Assembly (NCBI RefSeq): GCF_001486505.1
Contig: NZ_LN909063.1
Location: 186,001 to 250,000 of the forward strand
Length of the DNA: 64,000 bases
Direction of reading: 5' to 3'
Origin: Paenibacillus rubinfantis
Lineage (GTDB): Bacteria > Bacillota > Bacilli > Paenibacillales > Paenibacillaceae
The notes beneath the pieces are model-generated. The model saw only the letters and a list, made by a program, of their open reading frames with translations. It had not been told where the DNA came from and made no database searches. A program made the position numbers and the translations under genes. Position 1 is the stretch's first letter. Each line of letters opens with the position of its first letter. This document shows, piece after piece, positions 1 through 7,887 of the stretch.

Positions 1-1
1 T

Positions 2-1084
2 TTGTCCTCCTTGCAGGCGAATATCTATACGCTGTATCCGGTGAAAAGCGGATTTGCCGGCATCGCGTCAAATAATATGCAGGGGCATGCCGACGGAACG
101 TATTCGATTTATACCACGGACGGCAAAACCTGGAGTTATCGGCTGATCGGCACTTCGCTCGGCGGCGATTTTAACGCGATTGCCACCAACGGGAAGCGAA
201 CCGTAGCTGTTGGGTTATCCGGCAGTGTGGTCTATACGGATGACGGGAAAACGTGGAGAAGCAGCAATCCGTTCTCCTATAAATCGAAGATCGGCAGAGC
301 CCACTTGTTTGATGTCGTCTGGGGCGGGAATAAATTCGTGGCCGCCGGCAACGGCGGGATATACTACTCCGCAGACGGGTCCAGTTGGAAGCAAGCCAAG
401 GTGCCGTTTAGCGACCAGTACGGCGGATTACGTAACATCCTGTGGACCGGCAAGTTTTATGTTGCTTCCGATCAGGTGTATGGCGTGTACACCTCTAAGG
501 ACGGTTTAACCTGGAAACGTGTGGCCAGCGTCAGCAACAATTGGCTGACCTCGATGGTTTATGACGGTAAACGGCTGGTTGCCGCTTTCCGGGTTCACAA
601 TTACAATACCGGGGTCGGAACAACGAAAATCATGCAAACGACGGACGGCACGAATTGGAAGCTGCTGAAGACGTTGGATATGGATGAAGCCTTCCTGGCC
701 TGGACGAGCAGTGGCTACGTCGCCATAAATCAATATAATCCATCCAAGGTGTGGGTGTCGAAGGACGGCTCCAACTGGTCGAAGAAGTCGACGAATTTGA
801 CGGCCTCACAAAATATCCATTTCCTGACTACGATGGACGGCCAGTTTTTCGCGATGAGCCAAGTCCATGAAGAGTCCGGAGAGGATGTGACCTATTCCGA
901 TCGCTACATCGTCTCCAAGGACGGGGTGAATTGGCAGAGCTATTCGCTTCCGGATAAGCATCCGGGCGTGAATATTTTTGGCACGGAAACGATGGAGGAT
1001 GGGATCAAGGCACACGGCAAATATATCTTTGTCGGTACGTACGGGGAGATTATGACTACGGACCAGCTGGCGAGCTCCAAGTAA
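2..1084 (+). CDS. BNR/sialidase-like repeat protein, 5' end outside window
   Basis: The frame is open from the first bases, so the true start lies upstream and only the C-terminal 360 residues are visible. They contain at least seven short repeats of the form Y/S-T/S-x-D-G-x-x-W (for example YTTDGKTW, YTDDGKTW, YSADGSSW, VSKDGVNW) spaced about 40-60 residues apart. This is the Asp-box-like pattern of beta-propeller proteins related to sialidases and photosynthesis stability factors. Such proteins are usually secreted or surface bound in Paenibacillus. No catalytic residues can be assigned from the repeats, so enzymatic activity is unknown. A strong terminator follows directly, so this gene ends its transcription unit. 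Confidence 0.7.
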   Translation: MSSLQANIYTLYPVKSGFAGIASNNMQGHADGTYSIYTTDGKTWSYRLIGTSLGGDFNAIATNGKRTVAVGLSGSVVYTDDGKTWRSSNPFSYKSKIGRAHLFDVVWGGNKFVAAGNGGIYYSADGSSWKQAKVPFSDQYGGLRNILWTGKFYVASDQVYGVYTSKDGLTWKRVASVSNNWLTSMVYDGKRLVAAFRVHNYNTGVGTTKIMQTTDGTNWKLLKTLDMDEAFLAWTSSGYVAINQYNPSKVWVSKDGSNWSKKSTNLTASQNIHFLTTMDGQFFAMSQVHEESGEDVTYSDRYIVSKDGVNWQSYSLPDKHPGVNIFGTETMEDGIKAHGKYIFVGTYGEIMTTDQLASSK

Positions 1085-1098
1085 AACGGAAAGAGGAA

Positions 1099-1139
1099 AG
1101 GATGGGCGTGAGGGAAACCCGTATGCTCATCCTTTTTTT
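1099..1139 (+). terminator. Rho-independent terminator
   Basis: The arm AGGATGGGC pairs with GCTCATCCT, followed by a run of seven T. It ends the repeat-protein transcript. Confidence 0.8.
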
Positions 1140-1233
1140 GCCTATTCCTGTGTAAAATGTCATGTTATTATACGACAAAGAACCCTTGCATCTAGACGCT
1201 TCTGCTTAACCCTAAGTCGAAGGAGTGAGGTCA

Positions 1234-2835
1234 ATGGATTACTTGCATCACCCGTTTCCGTCCAAGCGTTACACGGTATTCGCTAAAAAAGGGATGGTAG
1301 CTACCTCTCAGCCGCTGGCGGCACAAGCCGGGCTGGAGCTGCTGCAGCAAGGAGGGAACGCCATTGACGCCGCGATTGCGGCTGCAGCGGCGCTGACGGT
1401 CGTGGAGCCGACCTCCAATGGGATTGGCGGAGATGCGTTTGCTCTCGTCTGGACGAAAGGGAAGCTCCACGGTTTAAACGCGTCCGGACCGGCGCCGTCC
1501 TTGCTGACAGCCGAGGCGGTCAAGCGGCTTGGGCATGAGCGCATGCCCAAGCTGGGGCTGGTGCCGATTACGGTGCCCGGGGCTCCGGCGGCTTGGGCGG
1601 AGCTAGCCGGGAAGTTCGGCAGACTCCCCTTGACGGAGAGCTTGAAGCCGGCGATTCGCTACGCCGAGGAAGGGTACCCGCTGACGCCGATCCTCGGCAA
1701 GAGTTGGTCGCGGGCGTACCCGGCGTACCGCAAACAAGAGGGGCCGGAGTTCGAAGCCTGGTTCCAAACCTTTGCCCCGCAGGGCCGGGCTCCCGAAATC
1801 GGCGAAATATGGAGCTCGAAGGGGCATGCGGAGAGCCTGCGCCGGATTGCCGACAGCGGGGCGCGGGATTTTTACGAGGGGGAGCTGGCTCGGCGTATCA
1901 ACGACTTTATGGTGGAGCAGGGCGGCTTTTTAAGACAAACCGATCTGTCAACGTACCAGCCGGAATGGGTAAAGCCGATATCGGCGAATTACCGGGGTTA
2001 TGAGGTTTGGGAGATTCCGCCAAACGGGCAGGGGATGGTGGCCTTAATGGCCTTGAATATCTATGAGCAGCTGGAGCAGCCCGAGTGGCTCACGGCAGAT
2101 ACGGTTCATCGCCAAATCGAGGCGTTAAAGCTTGCGTTTACGGATGGCCAGGCCTGGATTACCGAACCGACGGATATGCCGGTCACGATTGAATATCTGT
2201 TGTCCAGGGAGTACGCCGCCTTACGCGCCCAACAAATCTGCGAGACGGCGCTTGATCCAAGACCTCTCGACCTGCCGCAGGGCGGAACCGTCTATTTAGC
2301 AACGGCCGACGAAGAGGGAAATATGGTGTCCTATATTCAAAGCAACTACATGGGCTTTGGCTCCGGGATCGTCATCCCGGGGACGGGAATCAGCCTGCAA
2401 AACCGCGGGGCCGATTTCTCCTTGGATGAACGACACCCGAATTACCTGAAGCCGGGGAAACGGACGTATCACACAATCATTCCCGGGTTCGTGACAAAAG
2501 ATGGAGCGGCCGTGGGCCCGTTTGGAGTGATGGGCGGCTACATGCAGCCGCAAGGCCATATGCAGGTCATTATGAATACAGTTGATCATCGGCTGAATCC
2601 CCAAGCCGTGTTGGATGTTCCCCGATGGCAATGGGTTGGCGGTAAGAAGGTGCAGGTGGAGGCGGAATTCCCCGGCGAGTTGGTCGAGGCGCTTCGCCAG
2701 AAGGGGCATGAGATCGAAGTGATGCCGGATGGCGGGAGCTTTGGGCGCGGGCAAATCATTTGGCGGGATCCGCAAACCGGCGTATTGGCCGGCGGTACGG
2801 AATCCCGAACGGACGGCACGATCGCGGCATGGTAA
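1234..2835 (+). CDS. Gamma-glutamyltransferase family protein, cytoplasmic (YwrD-like)
   Basis: A 533-residue protein of the gamma-glutamyltranspeptidase family, N-terminal nucleophile hydrolases that cleave gamma-glutamyl bonds such as that of glutathione. The N-terminal signature (GGNAIDAAIA, then SNGIGGDAF) is present. The self-processing and nucleophile Thr is residue 352 in GGTVYLATADEEGN, with the downstream SIQ/MGFGSGI and GGYMQPQGH segments. There is no signal peptide, unlike secreted Ggt, so it resembles the B. subtilis YwrD branch. The start is set at ATG 1234 because AGGAG lies 8 bases upstream. An in-frame GTG at 1225 overlaps that ribosome-binding site. A shortened sfsA follows 22 bases downstream. 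The physiological substrate is not known. Confidence 0.85.
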   Translation: MDYLHHPFPSKRYTVFAKKGMVATSQPLAAQAGLELLQQGGNAIDAAIAAAAALTVVEPTSNGIGGDAFALVWTKGKLHGLNASGPAPSLLTAEAVKRLGHERMPKLGLVPITVPGAPAAWAELAGKFGRLPLTESLKPAIRYAEEGYPLTPILGKSWSRAYPAYRKQEGPEFEAWFQTFAPQGRAPEIGEIWSSKGHAESLRRIADSGARDFYEGELARRINDFMVEQGGFLRQTDLSTYQPEWVKPISANYRGYEVWEIPPNGQGMVALMALNIYEQLEQPEWLTADTVHRQIEALKLAFTDGQAWITEPTDMPVTIEYLLSREYAALRAQQICETALDPRPLDLPQGGTVYLATADEEGNMVSYIQSNYMGFGSGIVIPGTGISLQNRGADFSLDERHPNYLKPGKRTYHTIIPGFVTKDGAAVGPFGVMGGYMQPQGHMQVIMNTVDHRLNPQAVLDVPRWQWVGGKKVQVEAEFPGELVEALRQKGHEIEVMPDGGSFGRGQIIWRDPQTGVLAGGTESRTDGTIAAW

Positions 2836-2857
2836 AACATAAGGAAGTGACTATTCC

Positions 2858-3352
2858 TTGATCGCGGCGGCTAAGGACGGAGGCTGGGTAAACGTGGATT
2901 CGCAAGCTCCCAACCCGGTGGCGTTTGAGGCGCTGAAGGCGGGGCAACTCGCGGAGATCGGAGAGGTCAACTTCGTGAAGCGAGAAGTGACTTACGGGGA
3001 TTCCCGGTTCGATCTCTACTATGAAAAAGACGAGGAACGTGGGTTCATCGAGGTCAAAGGCGTCACACTCGAGCAGGGCGGTATCGCCATGTTCCCGGAT
3101 GCGCCAACGGAGCGGGGAACCAAACATGTGCTGGAACTGGCTAAGGCGGTTCAAGGGGGGTATACCGGGACCGTGCTATTTGTGGTGCAGATGAAGGGGT
3201 GTCGCGGGTTTACGCCTTACCGCGACATGGATCCGGCCCTTGCAGACGCCTTGGAAGAAGCCTCCCGCCAAGGGGTGCGGATCTTGGCCTATGAAGCGGT
3301 TGTGACGGAACAGGAGATCGTGCTGGGGTGCGGCCTCCCGGTTCATCTATGA
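2858..3352 (+). CDS. sfsA: SfsA-like nuclease domain, N-terminally truncated
   Basis: The 164 residues match the C-terminal two thirds of SfsA (sugar fermentation stimulation protein, a DNA-binding nuclease-fold protein). Recognisable blocks are WVNVDSQAPN, SRFDLYYE, FIEVKGVTLEQGG, FPDAPTERGTKH and LFVVQMKG. Full-length SfsA is about 230 residues, with an N-terminal OB-fold that is absent here. An in-frame stop at 2840 rules out an upstream extension, and the gamma-glutamyltransferase gene occupies the space where the missing part should be. A possible site AAGGAAG precedes the TTG at 2858 by 10 bases, so the fragment might still be translated. The nuclease active-site acidic residues (FD, E-V-K) remain, but the DNA-binding domain is lost. 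Confidence 0.75.
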   Translation: MIAAAKDGGWVNVDSQAPNPVAFEALKAGQLAEIGEVNFVKREVTYGDSRFDLYYEKDEERGFIEVKGVTLEQGGIAMFPDAPTERGTKHVLELAKAVQGGYTGTVLFVVQMKGCRGFTPYRDMDPALADALEEASRQGVRILAYEAVVTEQEIVLGCGLPVHL

Positions 3353-3464
3353 GAATTGCCTGTCATCCTGCGGCGGAATTGCATTATTCCTGACTTTATG
3401 ATGAAATTTACGAAGGCGGACATTTCGCCGCCCTCGCAATTTGGGAATAGGAAAGGGGAGCCCC

Positions 3465-4322
3465 ATGAAATTAAGAGTATCCGCTGTCCAATATCATCTG
3501 CATACGATTGGCAGCTTTGATGAGTTCGCCCGTCAGGCCGAACATTATATTAAAACCGCGGAGGAGTTCAGCGCCGATTTCGTGCTGTTCCCCGAGTTCT
3601 TCACCACGCAGCTCATGTCGATTGGAACGCCGGATGGCAGAGCATTGACCATCCGGGAGCTGCCGGATTTTACAGAGCAATATCGCACGTTGTTTAGCGG
3701 ATTGGCCCGGCAGACCGGTATGCATATCATCGGCGGGACGCATGTACTGCGCAAGGGCGACCGGTTGTACAACGTAGCTCATCTGTTCTATCCGGATGGG
3801 CGGATCGCGGAGCAAGCCAAGCTGCATATTACGCCTACCGAAGTGACGGAATGGAACATGACGCCGGGCGACGGCCTGGAAGTGTTCGAAACCGACAAAG
3901 GTAAAATCGCCATGTTGACTTGCTATGACATCGAGTTTCCGGAGATCGTCCGGATGGCGAAGGCGAAGGGAGCGGACGTTATTTTCTGTCCATCCTGCAC
4001 GGACGATCGCCATGGCTTCCATCGGGTGCGTTACTGCTGCCATGCCAGAGCGGTTGAGAACCAGGTGTACATCGTCACCACGGGTACGGTCGGTTCGCTG
4101 CCAACGGTGGATTTTATGCGGGGTAACTTCGGTCAGGCGGCGGTGATCACGCCAAACGATGTTCCGTTCCCGCCGCGCGGCATTCTGGTGGAAGGCGAGA
4201 TCAACGACGATATGATCGTAACCGCCGATCTGGATTTGGAGCTGCTTTATCAGGTCCGGGAGAAAGGCTCTGTCACCACATGGCGGGATCGTCGGACGGA
4301 TCTGTACACCGATTGGAACTAA
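3465..4322 (+). CDS. Carbon-nitrogen hydrolase (nitrilase superfamily)
   Basis: A 285-residue member of the nitrilase superfamily, which hydrolyses non-peptide C-N bonds. The Glu-Lys-Cys triad is visible: E44 in LFPEFF, K119 in QAKLHITP and C153 in LTCYDIEFPE. The start is ATG 3465, eight or fewer bases after GAAAGGGGAG. An upstream in-frame TTG would overlap that site. The next gene is a GNAT acetyltransferase 39 bases downstream. In B. subtilis YhcX and many other bacteria these two domains form one polypeptide (GNAT first, hydrolase second), so here they appear as two genes in swapped order. Substrate unknown. Confidence 0.85.
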   Translation: MKLRVSAVQYHLHTIGSFDEFARQAEHYIKTAEEFSADFVLFPEFFTTQLMSIGTPDGRALTIRELPDFTEQYRTLFSGLARQTGMHIIGGTHVLRKGDRLYNVAHLFYPDGRIAEQAKLHITPTEVTEWNMTPGDGLEVFETDKGKIAMLTCYDIEFPEIVRMAKAKGADVIFCPSCTDDRHGFHRVRYCCHARAVENQVYIVTTGTVGSLPTVDFMRGNFGQAAVITPNDVPFPPRGILVEGEINDDMIVTADLDLELLYQVREKGSVTTWRDRRTDLYTDWN

Positions 4323-4361
4323 ACCAGGCTGAACGCAGGTTGTCCATGGAGGAGAGACGCG

Positions 4362-5042
4362 ATGTATCGGAAAGAATGGTATGTGTTTGATGATCAAGGC
4401 CGGCCGGTACCGGCGGTCATTCGGAACTACGAAGAGAAGGATTTTCCGGGGCTGATCCGTATTCAGCAGGAGAGCTTCCCGCCTCCTTTTCCTTCGGAAT
4501 TATGGTGGAACGAGGAGCAGCTCAGCAACCATGTGCGATTGTTCCCTGAAGGCGCGTTATGCGTGGAAGTCAACGGGGAGCTGGCGGGCTCAATGACCGG
4601 GCTCAAGGTCGATTTTGACCCCAACCAGCCGGAGCACGCATGGGCGGACATCACCGATGAAGGGTACATCCGCAACCATCGACCTGACGGGAACACCCTG
4701 TACGTCGTGGATATCAGCGTTCGTCCGGCCTACCGGAAATGGGGCCTGGGCAAATGGCTGATGTTGTCCATGTACGAGCTGGTGGTGCAGCAAGGCCTCG
4801 AGCGATTGCTGGGCGGCGGCAGAATGCCGGGCTACCACAAGTACGCAGAGGAGATGACGGCGGAGCAATACCTGAACGCGGTGGTGAGCGGTGAGCTGAA
4901 GGATCCGGTGATCACCTTCCTGCTTCGTTGCGGCCGTACGCCGGTGACGGTCGTGCGTGATTATCTGGAAGATGAGGAGTCACGGAATTACGCCGCATTG
5001 ATGGAATGGAGAAACCCGTTTCTCCAGCGCAATTTTAAATAG
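4362..5042 (+). CDS. GNAT-family N-acetyltransferase (YhcX N-domain-like)
   Basis: 226 residues with a GNAT fold. The acyl-CoA binding region is seen as VVDISVRPAYRKWGLGKWLM (residues about 115-134). It continues as GGGRMPGYHKYAEEM, which resembles the N-terminal half of YhcX-type fused proteins. It is preceded by GGAGGAG and an ATG at 4362. Its position directly after the nitrilase gene suggests the two products work together on an amine or amide substrate. The next gene (headless radical SAM) begins 31 bases later, and its missing 5' part may have been removed by a deletion ending near this stop codon. Confidence 0.8.
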   Translation: MYRKEWYVFDDQGRPVPAVIRNYEEKDFPGLIRIQQESFPPPFPSELWWNEEQLSNHVRLFPEGALCVEVNGELAGSMTGLKVDFDPNQPEHAWADITDEGYIRNHRPDGNTLYVVDISVRPAYRKWGLGKWLMLSMYELVVQQGLERLLGGGRMPGYHKYAEEMTAEQYLNAVVSGELKDPVITFLLRCGRTPVTVVRDYLEDEESRNYAALMEWRNPFLQRNFK

Positions 5043-5073
5043 GAGCTATTCCTGTAATGAATTAATTTGCGGT

Positions 5074-5829
5074 TTGAACACAAAAAAGCGCCTCCTGGCA
5101 CAATACCATCCCGCAGCGAAAGTTTCGATTACAACCAACGGTACCTTCCTCACTTCCCAAAATGCGGACAGATTATTAGACAATCCTAATGTATACAGTA
5201 TTTTAGTTTCGATAGAGTCGCCAAATCCCGATAGATTCAGGTCTATCCGCGGCGGGAATCTGCCGAAAATCATCGATAATATGCTGGGGTTTATGGATAA
5301 AAAACAAAAGAGAGGAAGGGCTCGCCCCGTATTGGGTTTTGCCGTTACCTTGCTGAATTCAACATTTCACGAATTTAAGGATATCGTCCGTTTATATCGG
5401 CAATTATCGCTTGACGGCGAGTTTACGATTCAATATTTGCAGAATATGGACACCTATACCGAAGCTTACAACGATGGCATGATGAAAGAGATACCTTCGG
5501 TCGAAACGATCAAGCAATTTCAGTCGGGATTGGAAAAGGACGCCGAGATTCAAGAGCTTCTTAACGGGATCAAGGTTAGAGGTTTTTTTGACGAACTGTA
5601 CGATAAGGATTGCGAAGCTAAATGCACATGGCTCAAACAAGGGATTTTTATCAATCACCGGGGTTTTGCCTCGGGATGCTCCTATATAAAAAAAACGGAT
5701 TATGCTTTTGGGAATGTCGGGCAACAATCCATGGATTATATATTAAACCAGCGAAACGGAGTACTGGAGAAACTTGATCAGGGGACACCGGCCTCTTGTG
5801 CGAATTGTCCCGATCTGATGTTATCTTAA
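5074..5829 (+). pseudogene. Radical SAM/SPASM-type enzyme lacking its N-terminal cluster domain
   Basis: The 251 residues begin just before the SITTNGTFL strand of a radical SAM TIM barrel. They continue through LVSIESPNPDRFRSIRGG and finish with a SPASM-like Cys-rich tail (CEAKC...SGCSY...SCANCP). The CxxxCxxC motif that holds the catalytic [4Fe-4S] cluster normally sits about 50-60 residues earlier and is absent. The frame stays open back into the GNAT gene, but that sequence is not radical SAM-like. No good ribosome-binding site precedes the TTG at 5074. I read this as a 5'-deleted remnant, though a short product could be made. The glycosyltransferase, DUF1848 and MFS genes that follow suggest a former peptide- or small-molecule-modifying cluster. 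Confidence 0.65.
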
Positions 5830-5843
5830 GGAGCGCTGCGACC

Positions 5844-6917
5844 GTGAAAACCAAACCGCTTATAAGCGTCATCATCCCGAGCTATAATCGGGCGCTTTTG
5901 TTGCCGAGAGCTATACAATCCGTTTTGAATCAAACGTATTCAAATTGGGAAATGATCATTTCAGATGATGGCAGCAGCGATAATACCTCCGAAATCGTAT
6001 CGCGTTTTATGGAAATGGACAAGAGAATCAAATTTACAGCTTCTTCCGAGAATTTAGGGGTGAGTTCGGCAAGAAATCGAGGGATTGCCCAAGCCGAAGG
6101 AGAGTATATTGCATTCCTGGATTCTGACGATGAGTGGTTAAGCCATCATCTTGAAGAATGCGCCGCGATTTTAACGGAAAATAAGGTCGGGGCGGTTTTG
6201 TCTCTGTGGTACGAGGAAAGGCAAAACAAGCGGTTAAAAGTTGACGAACCTTATGAAGGGGAAGATTATTTTCAAAACGCTGTCGATGAGTTGAAGCCGG
6301 AGATTCAAGGGAATCGCTACTTCTTTCGGCAACGTTTCTATGAGTATTCTTTGCTGGAATACTTTTATTTCTACCATATTAACACCGCCGTAATTCGAAA
6401 AAGTGTAGTTGTACAGGTCGGCGGTTTTAACGAAAGCTTGATGGCTTGTGAGGATACGGAGTTTTTACTGAAGGTGTTTCAAAACAGCGATATTTGCTTT
6501 ATCAAAGATTACCATTTTATATATCATCATGGTGAAGATAATCTGTACGCTTTTCTTGATCGGCAAAAACTCGATTTGGAACAGCTTGCTCTAAACCGTG
6601 AGTTGTTGGATAAATGGACGAAAATTGAATTGTGTAAAATAAGAGTTCGTAATAAAGAGAAGAAAAAGAAGTTCTGGAATAAGAAGGATCCATTTCATCG
6701 GCAATGCCTTGACGCGTTAGGGGCAAATATTGCGGAGAAATATTTTACGTTGGGTTACGCAAATAGGTACTTGCATAAACTTAGAGCGCTGAAGTTTTAT
6801 ATTCGCTCCCTGGAATCCGGGCAAAGGGCAGCCAAACTGGTTTATATGGGGAAAATTGTTTTTCCTGGATTATTTGATAAAATTAAAGTTGAACAGCCTA
6901 ACTTAAATATATGGTGA
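5844..6917 (+). CDS. Family 2 glycosyltransferase
   Basis: 357 residues. The GT-A signature is complete: PLISVIIPSYNRA at the start, the nucleotide-binding ISDDGSSDNTSE, SSARNRGIAQAEG and the metal-binding AFLDSDDEW (DxD-like). A CEDTEFLLKV segment lies near residue 200. It should transfer a sugar from an NDP donor to an unidentified acceptor in the cytoplasm. I set the start at GTG 5844, ten bases after AAGGAG. The longer in-frame TTG start would lie inside the preceding gene. The C-terminal third is rich in Lys and Arg. The gene is more A/T-rich than the flanks, like its neighbours up to 9.2 kb, which suggests joint acquisition. Confidence 0.85.
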   Translation: MKTKPLISVIIPSYNRALLLPRAIQSVLNQTYSNWEMIISDDGSSDNTSEIVSRFMEMDKRIKFTASSENLGVSSARNRGIAQAEGEYIAFLDSDDEWLSHHLEECAAILTENKVGAVLSLWYEERQNKRLKVDEPYEGEDYFQNAVDELKPEIQGNRYFFRQRFYEYSLLEYFYFYHINTAVIRKSVVVQVGGFNESLMACEDTEFLLKVFQNSDICFIKDYHFIYHHGEDNLYAFLDRQKLDLEQLALNRELLDKWTKIELCKIRVRNKEKKKKFWNKKDPFHRQCLDALGANIAEKYFTLGYANRYLHKLRALKFYIRSLESGQRAAKLVYMGKIVFPGLFDKIKVEQPNLNIW

Positions 6918-6934
6918 ACCGCAGGTGAGCGAAG

Positions 6935-7870
6935 TTGATTATTAGCGCCAGCAGAAGAACGGATATCCCGGCCTTTTTCGGAGATTGGTTTATGCGCAGA
7001 ATTGCCGAAGGGTATTTTCACCGGGTGAATCCGTTTAATTACAAGCAGGTAACGGCCTTTAGCTTATTGCCCGAAGATGTGGACGGCATGGTGTTTTGGA
7101 CTAAAAATCCCAAGCCGTTCATGAGGCACTTGTCACAATTGGACGATAAAGGCTACATGTACTATTTTCAATACACACTAAATGATTACCCGGAAATTTT
7201 TGAGCCTAATTTGCCCCTCGCTGCGAGCCGCGTGGACTATTTCCGTGAGTTAAGCGAGCGGCTTGGGGCAAACCGGGTTATCTGGAGGTACGATCCGATC
7301 ATCATCAGCAATATCACCCCGGTGGAGTACCATCTTGAACGCCTGGAACGTTTAGCTGGCCAACTGGAAGGGTACACCCATCGATTGGTGATAAGTTTTA
7401 TGGATTATTACGGGAAAACGGTGGCGAGATTCAATAAACTGCAGCAAAACCATGCGGTATTATGCACCGATATTACTTTGCCCGAATACAGAGAACAACT
7501 GGACGAATTTGCCGCGAACATAAGCCGTATTGGAGCCGCTCATGGTATTTCCGTAGAGACTTGCTCGGAAGCCGCCGATTTGGAGCACTGCGGAATTCGT
7601 CATGGCAGTTGTATTGATGCCCGGCTCCTCTCGAGCATCATCGGGCGGGAGCTGGACTATGCCAAAGATAAAAATCAGCGGAATACCTGTCTTTGCACCG
7701 CAGCGGTAGACGTGGGCGTGTACAATACATGCAAGTTTAACTGTCAGTATTGTTACGCGGTTCAAAGCGAAAACGCCGTAGTCAAAACTTTGCAAAATCA
7801 TATCATAGACAGCCCGTCTCTAATTTATAAATACAGTGAGGATTTGAAAATTCACAAGAAAAAGAAATAG
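6935..7870 (+). CDS. DUF1848 family protein with C-terminal CxxxCxxC
   Basis: 311 residues beginning MIISASRRTDIPAF, the hallmark of DUF1848. Further conserved parts are NPFNYKQV, VFWTKNPKPF and WRYDPIII. The C-terminus carries C266-x3-C270-x2-C273 (CKFNCQYC) in the spacing of a radical SAM cluster, preceded by CLC. This is an unusual position for that motif. Function is not established. The family is predicted to be an iron-sulfur or radical SAM-like enzyme. The start is TTG 6935 behind an AGGTGAG-like site, 17 bases after the glycosyltransferase stop, so the two are likely co-transcribed. Confidence 0.8.
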   Translation: MIISASRRTDIPAFFGDWFMRRIAEGYFHRVNPFNYKQVTAFSLLPEDVDGMVFWTKNPKPFMRHLSQLDDKGYMYYFQYTLNDYPEIFEPNLPLAASRVDYFRELSERLGANRVIWRYDPIIISNITPVEYHLERLERLAGQLEGYTHRLVISFMDYYGKTVARFNKLQQNHAVLCTDITLPEYREQLDEFAANISRIGAAHGISVETCSEAADLEHCGIRHGSCIDARLLSSIIGRELDYAKDKNQRNTCLCTAAVDVGVYNTCKFNCQYCYAVQSENAVVKTLQNHIIDSPSLIYKYSEDLKIHKKKK

Positions 7871-7887
7871 GCAAAGAAGGTTCCGGC

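Noticed and set aside
1142..5055. Shared octamer CTATTCCT before three genes, two of them truncated
   Set aside because: It occurs near 1142, 2851 and 5046 but is only eight bases long. Three copies in this length are not far from chance, so no deletion-junction claim is made.
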